The notes under the pieces are model-generated. The model was not told where the DNA came from and did no database searches. It worked only from the letters and a program-made list of their open reading frames with translations. Positions 59,574 to 64,000 of a stretch of 64,000 nt of DNA are shown in pieces; within the stretch, counting starts at the first letter, position 1; each line of letters opens with the position of its first letter. The stretch is taken from contig NZ_LJJE01000002.1 of the NCBI RefSeq assembly GCF_001854765.1, positions 124,001-188,000 of the forward strand, given 5' to 3'. Source of the stretch: Vibrio sonorensis (GTDB lineage Bacteria; Pseudomonadota; Gammaproteobacteria; Enterobacterales; Vibrionaceae). The position numbers were made by a program, and so were the translations under genes.

Positions 59574-60828
59574 GACCGCTGATGACAACATTATTGTTGG
59601 TCTCGATATCGGTACAGCAAGTGTTTCGGCGTTGGTCGGTGAGCTGTTACCTGATGGTCAAATAAATATTATCGGTGCCGGCACCAGTCCATCTCGTGGG
59701 ATGGACAAGGGTGGCGTAAACGATCTTGAATCTGTTGTGAAATCCGTTCAGCGTGCCATTGGTCAGGCTGAACTGATGGCAGAGTGCCAAATTAGCAACG
59801 TATATCTCTCCCTCTCTGGTAAGCACATTGCCAGCCGTATTGAAAAAGGGATGGGTACGATTTCTGACGAGGAAGTTTCTCAAGAGGACATGGATCGCGT
59901 GATCCACACTGCGAAGTCGATCAAAATTGGTGACGAACAACGCATTCTCCACGTCATTCCTCAGGAATTTACGATAGATTATCAAGAAGGGATTAAAAAC
60001 CCGCTAGGTTTATCAGGTGTGCGCATGGAAGTCAGCGTACATCTAATTTCTTGCCATAATGATATGGCGAGAAACATTATTAAAGCCGTTGAGCGCTGTA
60101 ACTTAAAAGTAGAACAATTAGTTTACTCTGGTTTAGCAGCGAGCAACGCCGTCATCACTGAAGATGAAAGAGAACTCGGCGTTTGTGTCGTCGATATCGG
60201 CGCAGGCACAATGGATGTATCAATTTGGACCGGTGGGGCGCTTCGCCACACTGAAGTATTTTCTTACGCGGGAAATGCTGTGACCAGTGACATCGCATTT
60301 GCATTTGGAACGCCAGTCAGTGATGCAGAAGAAATTAAGGTGAAACATGGCTGTGCTCTTAGTGAGCTAGTCAGCAAGGACGACACCGTTAACGTTCCAA
60401 GTGTAGGTGGGCGACCATCTAGAAGTTTGCAAAGACAAACTCTATCTGAGGTGATTGAACCTAGATACACTGAATTGATGGGATTAGTTAACAAAACTAT
60501 CGATACCGTTCAAGAGAAGCTTCGCTCCGAGGGCATCAAACACCACCTTGCAGCTGGTGTAGTGCTGACTGGTGGCGCAGCTCAGATTGAAGGTTTGATA
60601 GAATGCGCGGAACGAGTATTCCGCAACCAAGTTAGGGTCGGTAAACCTCTAGAGGTAAGCGGGCTAACTGACTACGTAAAAGAGCCGTATCACTCTACGG
60701 CAGTGGGTTTACTTCATTATGCAAGAGACAGTCAAATTAATGACGAGTCCGAGTACCACGAACCAAAGCGTCCACCAGTGACAAATTGGCTAGGTAGCTT
60801 GCGTAATTGGATAAGAAAAGAATTTTAA
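59566..60828 (+). CDS. ftsA: Cell division protein FtsA
   Basis: 420 residues, the E. coli length. Actin-like ATPase that tethers FtsZ to the membrane. NIIVGLDIGTASVSALVGE (phosphate 1), CVVDIGAGTMDVSIW (phosphate 2), VVLTGGAAQIEGL (adenosine) and the C-terminal amphipathic helix NWLGSLRNWIRKEF, which binds the membrane. Starts inside the ftsQ end. Confidence 0.97.
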   Translation: MTKTADDNIIVGLDIGTASVSALVGELLPDGQINIIGAGTSPSRGMDKGGVNDLESVVKSVQRAIGQAELMAECQISNVYLSLSGKHIASRIEKGMGTISDEEVSQEDMDRVIHTAKSIKIGDEQRILHVIPQEFTIDYQEGIKNPLGLSGVRMEVSVHLISCHNDMARNIIKAVERCNLKVEQLVYSGLAASNAVITEDERELGVCVVDIGAGTMDVSIWTGGALRHTEVFSYAGNAVTSDIAFAFGTPVSDAEEIKVKHGCALSELVSKDDTVNVPSVGGRPSRSLQRQTLSEVIEPRYTELMGLVNKTIDTVQEKLRSEGIKHHLAAGVVLTGGAAQIEGLIECAERVFRNQVRVGKPLEVSGLTDYVKEPYHSTAVGLLHYARDSQINDESEYHEPKRPPVTNWLGSLRNWIRKEF

Positions 60829-60858
60829 CCTGAGCAGCAGGATTGACGGAGATAACAC

Positions 60859-62106
60859 ATGTTTGAACCGATGATGGAAATGTCTGACGACGCGGTAATA
60901 AAAGTCGTTGGGGTTGGTGGCGGTGGCGGCAATGCCGTTGAGCACATGGTGCGTGAATCCATAGAAGGTGTGGAATTCATCAGCATCAATACGGATGCTC
61001 AAGCCTTGAGAAAAACCAGTGTAAATACCGTAATTCAAATTGGTGGCGATATCACCAAAGGTCTAGGTGCTGGTGCAAACCCTCAAGTAGGACGTGACGC
61101 TGCTCTCGAAGATCGAGAAAGAATTAAAGAAGTTTTATCTGGTGCCGATATGGTATTTGTCGCAGCCGGTATGGGTGGCGGAACAGGTACAGGTGCAGCG
61201 CCAGTGATTGCTGAAGTTGCAAAAGAACTCGGTGTTCTAACTGTAGCTGTCGTGACAAAGCCGTTTAGCTTCGAAGGGAAAAAGCGTTTAGCGTTTGCTG
61301 AGCAAGGTATTGAAGAGCTGTCTAAGAACGTTGACTCTTTGATCACTATTCCAAACGAGAAGCTTCTAAAGGTTCTAGGTCGCGGAATTACCCTACTGGA
61401 AGCGTTTGCGAGTGCTAACGACGTACTTAAGAATGCAGTTCAAGGTATTGCGGAACTGATTACTCGTCCGGGCATGATCAACGTCGACTTTGCGGATGTT
61501 CGCACCGTAATGTCGGAAATGGGTCACGCAATGATGGGTAGCGGTATCGCAAAAGGTGAAGACCGAGCGGAAGAAGCGGCAGAAATGGCAATTTCTAGCC
61601 CACTTCTAGAAGATATCGATCTCGCCGGAGCTCGTGGTGTTCTAGTGAACATTACTGCTGGCCTAGATATGCGTTTAGACGAGTTTGAAACTGTAGGTAA
61701 TACAGTTAAAGCGTTCGCTTCTGACAATGCTACGGTGGTAATTGGTACTTCTTTAGACCCTGATATGGCTGAAGAAATTCGAGTTACAGTTGTCGCAACT
61801 GGCATCGGTAATGAGAAAAAACCGGATATCACATTGGTGTCGAACACTGGCGCTAATAAAGTGAAGCCAGCTACGGCTCCAGCACCGGTCACTCCGGCAG
61901 TTCCAAAGACTGAAGAGGTGGCAAAGGAAGAAGTGGATCAAACTTTGCAAGGAAATCCAGCAGCGCCAAAAAATTCTACGCCAAATAGTGGAACTACTGG
62001 TGCAGCAGCAGGTCATAGTAACGGACCGGCTCAGCAAACCAAGCCTGAAGAAGACGAGGCCGGTTACTTGGATATCCCAGCTTTCTTACGTCGTCAGGCA
62101 GATTGA
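60859..62106 (+). CDS. ftsZ: Cell division GTPase FtsZ
   Basis: 415 residues. Tubulin-like GTPase that forms the Z ring. [13 protein letters not shown], the tubulin signature [16 protein letters not shown], and the T7 loop [11 protein letters not shown] are present. The linker (about 325-400) is rich in P, T, A and G and longer than in E. coli (383 residues in total), and the C-terminal peptide [12 protein letters not shown] binds FtsA and ZipA. GGAG lies before the ATG. Confidence 0.98.
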   Translation: MFEPMMEMSDDAVIKVVGVGGGGGNAVEHMVRESIEGVEFISINTDAQALRKTSVNTVIQIGGDITKGLGAGANPQVGRDAALEDRERIKEVLSGADMVFVAAGMGGGTGTGAAPVIAEVAKELGVLTVAVVTKPFSFEGKKRLAFAEQGIEELSKNVDSLITIPNEKLLKVLGRGITLLEAFASANDVLKNAVQGIAELITRPGMINVDFADVRTVMSEMGHAMMGSGIAKGEDRAEEAAEMAISSPLLEDIDLAGARGVLVNITAGLDMRLDEFETVGNTVKAFASDNATVVIGTSLDPDMAEEIRVTVVATGIGNEKKPDITLVSNTGANKVKPATAPAPVTPAVPKTEEVAKEEVDQTLQGNPAAPKNSTPNSGTTGAAAGHSNGPAQQTKPEEDEAGYLDIPAFLRRQAD

Positions 62107-62205
62107 GAAATCAACAAAATTTGACAGCGTTGAATTTTGTGATACGATTCGCGGCCAATGTAGCACATTAACCGTGACTTGTAGTACTAACACAGAGGTA
62201 AGCAG

Positions 62206-63123
62206 ATGATTAAACAGCGTACTCTGAAAGAGATGGTGAAAACGACTGGTGTGGGTCTCCACTCCGGAAGAAAAGTAACACTCACTCTTCGACCAGCTGC
62301 TGCAAACACAGGTGTTTTATATCGCCGAACTGACGTAAACCCTCCGGTGGATTTTCCAGCGGATCCAGCGTCTGTACGCGATACAATGCTATGTACTGCC
62401 TTAGTTAATGATGACGGTGTGCGCATTTCAACGGTTGAGCATTTAAACGCTGCTCTTGCTGGAATGGGTATCGACAACGTGATTGTTGAGGTTGACGCGC
62501 CAGAAATTCCAATTATGGATGGTAGTGCAAGTCCTTTTGTTTTCTTACTTCAGCAAGCTGGAGTGGAAGAGCAAAATGCAGCGAAGCGCTTTATTCGAAT
62601 TAAGAAACCAGTGCGTTTTGAAGACGAAGATAAGTGGGCCGAATTTGTTCCATTTAACGGCTTCCGCATGGATTTCGAAATCGAATTTAACCACCCTGCG
62701 ATTGAGGCGGATGAACAGCACCTTCTGTTTGATTTCTCATCTCAAGGCTTTGTAAAAGATATTTCACGAGCACGTACCTTCGGGTTTATGCGTGATATTG
62801 AGTACTTACAGTCTCAGAATCTATGTCTGGGCGGAAGCTTTGATTGTGCGATAGTACTAGACGATTACCGAATTCTTAATGAAGAAGGTCTACGCTTTGA
62901 CAACGAGTTTGTTGTGCACAAAGTACTAGATGCGATTGGCGACCTATACATGTGTGGTCACCCAATCATTGGTGAGTTCCGTGCCTTTAAGTCAGGTCAT
63001 GGTCTCAACAACCAGCTTCTACGCGCAGTACTTGCTGATCAAGAAGCGTGGGAATGGGTAACGTTCGAAGAGGAAGAAGTTTCTCCAGTCGCTTTTGGCG
63101 AGCCGAACATGGTACTAGCGTAA
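62206..63123 (+). CDS. lpxC: UDP-3-O-acyl-GlcNAc deacetylase LpxC
   Basis: 305 residues, the E. coli length. Zinc enzyme and committed step of lipid A synthesis. [19 protein letters not shown], His79 in [17 protein letters not shown] and the second zinc site in [17 protein letters not shown] are visible, as is the catalytic AKRF/RIKKPV region. A strong terminator follows. Confidence 0.98.
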   Translation: MIKQRTLKEMVKTTGVGLHSGRKVTLTLRPAAANTGVLYRRTDVNPPVDFPADPASVRDTMLCTALVNDDGVRISTVEHLNAALAGMGIDNVIVEVDAPEIPIMDGSASPFVFLLQQAGVEEQNAAKRFIRIKKPVRFEDEDKWAEFVPFNGFRMDFEIEFNHPAIEADEQHLLFDFSSQGFVKDISRARTFGFMRDIEYLQSQNLCLGGSFDCAIVLDDYRILNEEGLRFDNEFVVHKVLDAIGDLYMCGHPIIGEFRAFKSGHGLNNQLLRAVLADQEAWEWVTFEEEEVSPVAFGEPNMVLA

Positions 63124-63141
63124 GCACCCAAGATTGATTGT

Positions 63142-63170
63142 AAAAAGCCAGACTCAAGTCTGGCTTTTTT
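63142..63170. terminator. Terminator after lpxC
   Basis: Stem AAAAAGCCAGAC/GTCTGGCTTTTT with a TCAA loop. It also faces the end of convergent dciA. Confidence 0.92.
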
Positions 63171-63185
63171 TGATCGTGACGTTGA

Positions 63186-63640
63186 CTACTTTTTGTCAGC
63201 GAGGCGAGCTAAGCTCTCTAATCTTGCCTTAACTTTTGGTGGGGCATTTTGTGCCACCATGTTTAAACAAGCAGCCGCATGGTGGGAAAGGGGTTCTCTC
63301 GACTTTTCTTGTTTATTGTCTCGATTGATGTAGAGTGCAGGGTTGACTTCGATATCAATGCCAGTCAGTTTGGCGAAGCTTGTGACCTAAGTTGATTAAG
63401 AATGTTAAGACGTTCGAAGTTAAGTTTGTGTCTTATAGCGGCACTTGCAACTTCGATAATTAAAAAACCACCGCGGATATTTGCCACACGGCAATGTTTT
63501 TCCGTTCCTCTGGGCAACATAGGTGCGAGCGCTTTTTGAATCGCAAGTATGCTTTCAGCGTGCTGCTGAATATTTCCTAAGCGGCTTTTACCAACCAGAT
63601 CTGAGGTTAGGGTAGGTCGATGGTCTCTCATATTGTCCAA
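63186..63640 (-). CDS. dciA: DciA-type replicative helicase operator protein (DUF721), frameshifted
   Basis: 151 residues after repair. DciA interacts with and loads DnaB in most bacteria; E. coli and relatives have replaced it with phage-derived DnaC. The N-terminal KH-like DUF721 domain reads LTSDLVGKSRLGNIQQHAES and GGFLIIEVASAAIRHKLNFERLNILNQLR. Near 63386 an A run appears one base short; the repaired text is QASPKLTGIDIEVNPALY, and the frame runs on to 63186 as a basic tail ending LESLARLADKK. Function follows from family knowledge. Confidence 0.85.
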
Positions 63641-63937
63641 CTGCGATGTTCACTAAAGGCATTTTAGCCTATCGAAGCGTTAAACACAGCAGTAAACGGC
63701 TTTAATAATCGCCACTAAACCAGCAAAAATAAAGAATGCTTCAAACAAATGACTTTGTTATTGGTTGTTATAAAGAAAATTCCTTACACTAAGCGCCCCT
63801 AGCCTTGAATTTATCAGTTCTCATCACAATATCTGTGGTAAATGATTTATCTCAGTGTTCTTAGTTTAAAACTGGTAGAGACTGAAGGCATATGAAGTGG
63901 GTCTACGGGACCCGAAGGTAAGAGAGATTCACAGCAA
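63641..63937 (+). promoter_or_regulatory. secA upstream region with a 9-codon ORF
   Basis: 297 bases between dciA and secA. No secM-like gene is found. A tiny ORF at 63892-63921 (MKWVYGTRR) has AAGG three bases before its ATG and contains the hairpin GGGTC/GACCC; it ends 16 bases before the secA ATG, whose own ribosome binding site is weak. A regulatory leader is possible but unproven. A weak TTGAAT/CAATAT pair lies at 63805-63832. Confidence 0.35.
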
Positions 63938-64000
63938 ATGATTACTAAGCTACTGACAAAGGTAATTGGCAGTCGCAATGACAGAACACTGCGCCGCTTA
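63938..64000 (+). CDS. secA: Preprotein translocase ATPase SecA (first 21 codons)
   Basis: Starts [20 protein letters not shown], the typical SecA N-terminus (E. coli [20 protein letters not shown]). The rest is beyond the right edge. Its place after lpxC is standard. Confidence 0.93.
   Translation, partial: [21 protein letters not shown]

Noticed and set aside
61083-62037. Long minus-strand ORFs opposite ftsZ (87-122 residues)
   Set aside because: Mirror frames caused by biased codon use of a highly expressed gene; Ser/Thr-rich without motifs.

Overview
The window looks like a chromosomal segment of a Vibrio or close Vibrionaceae relative. The basis is gene content and order: tolC-nudF-yqiB-cpdA-yqiA-parE-parC, degS-degQ, rplM-rpsI-petABC-sspAB, lpoA-diaA-dolP, rnpB, a dcw cluster without ddlB, a DciA-type helicase-loader gene beside secA, and a GGDEF gene between yhcC and arcB. 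This is inferred from reading alone; no database search was run.

Layout. 1-2950 (minus): a second, divergent glutamate synthase large-subunit gene that runs off the left edge, with a structured leader and a Fur-box-like site upstream. 3365-10755 (minus): the accessory part, a nine-gene catabolic operon. It holds a TRAP transporter (dctP, dctQ, dctM), a 40-residue membrane ORF, an ABM-fold protein, a beta-decarboxylating-type dehydrogenase, a GntR/FCD regulator, the 3-oxo-tetronate kinase OtnK and the decarboxylating aldolase OtnC. Two GTATAC-centred palindromes sit at its promoter. 10894-16899 (minus): gltD and gltB. 17434-23256 (plus): yhcC behind a strong Fur-box-like site, a diguanylate cyclase, arcB and a lipoprotein. 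23317-31851: tolC (minus), then nudF, yqiB, cpdA, yqiA, parE and parC (plus). 31901-35040 (minus): degS, degQ and zapG. 35286-41623 (plus): zapE, rplM-rpsI, the cytochrome bc1 operon petABC, sspA and sspB. 41670-44998 (minus): dolP, diaA, yraN and lpoA. 45062-46440 (plus): rsmI and rnpB. 46449-63123 (plus): the division and wall cluster rsmH-ftsL-ftsI-murE-murF-mraY-murD-ftsW-murG-murC-ftsQ-ftsA-ftsZ-lpxC. The end holds dciA (minus) and the first 21 codons of secA (plus).

Most of the window is conserved housekeeping DNA. The accessory operon is the best candidate for something undescribed: it encodes the last two steps of tetronate catabolism (OtnK, OtnC) but neither the usual first enzyme LtnD nor the isomerase OtnI, and carries an isopropylmalate/tartrate-dehydrogenase-family enzyme instead. 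A second novelty candidate is the start of the dcw cluster, where mraZ is missing and a 21-codon ORF with a good ribosome binding site overlaps the rsmH start codon.

Data quality caveat: thirteen genes are interrupted by fifteen apparent one-base losses, each of which can be explained by a homopolymer read one base short. They hit essential genes such as murE and murG. I annotate these genes as whole and treat the breaks as probable sequencing or assembly errors.
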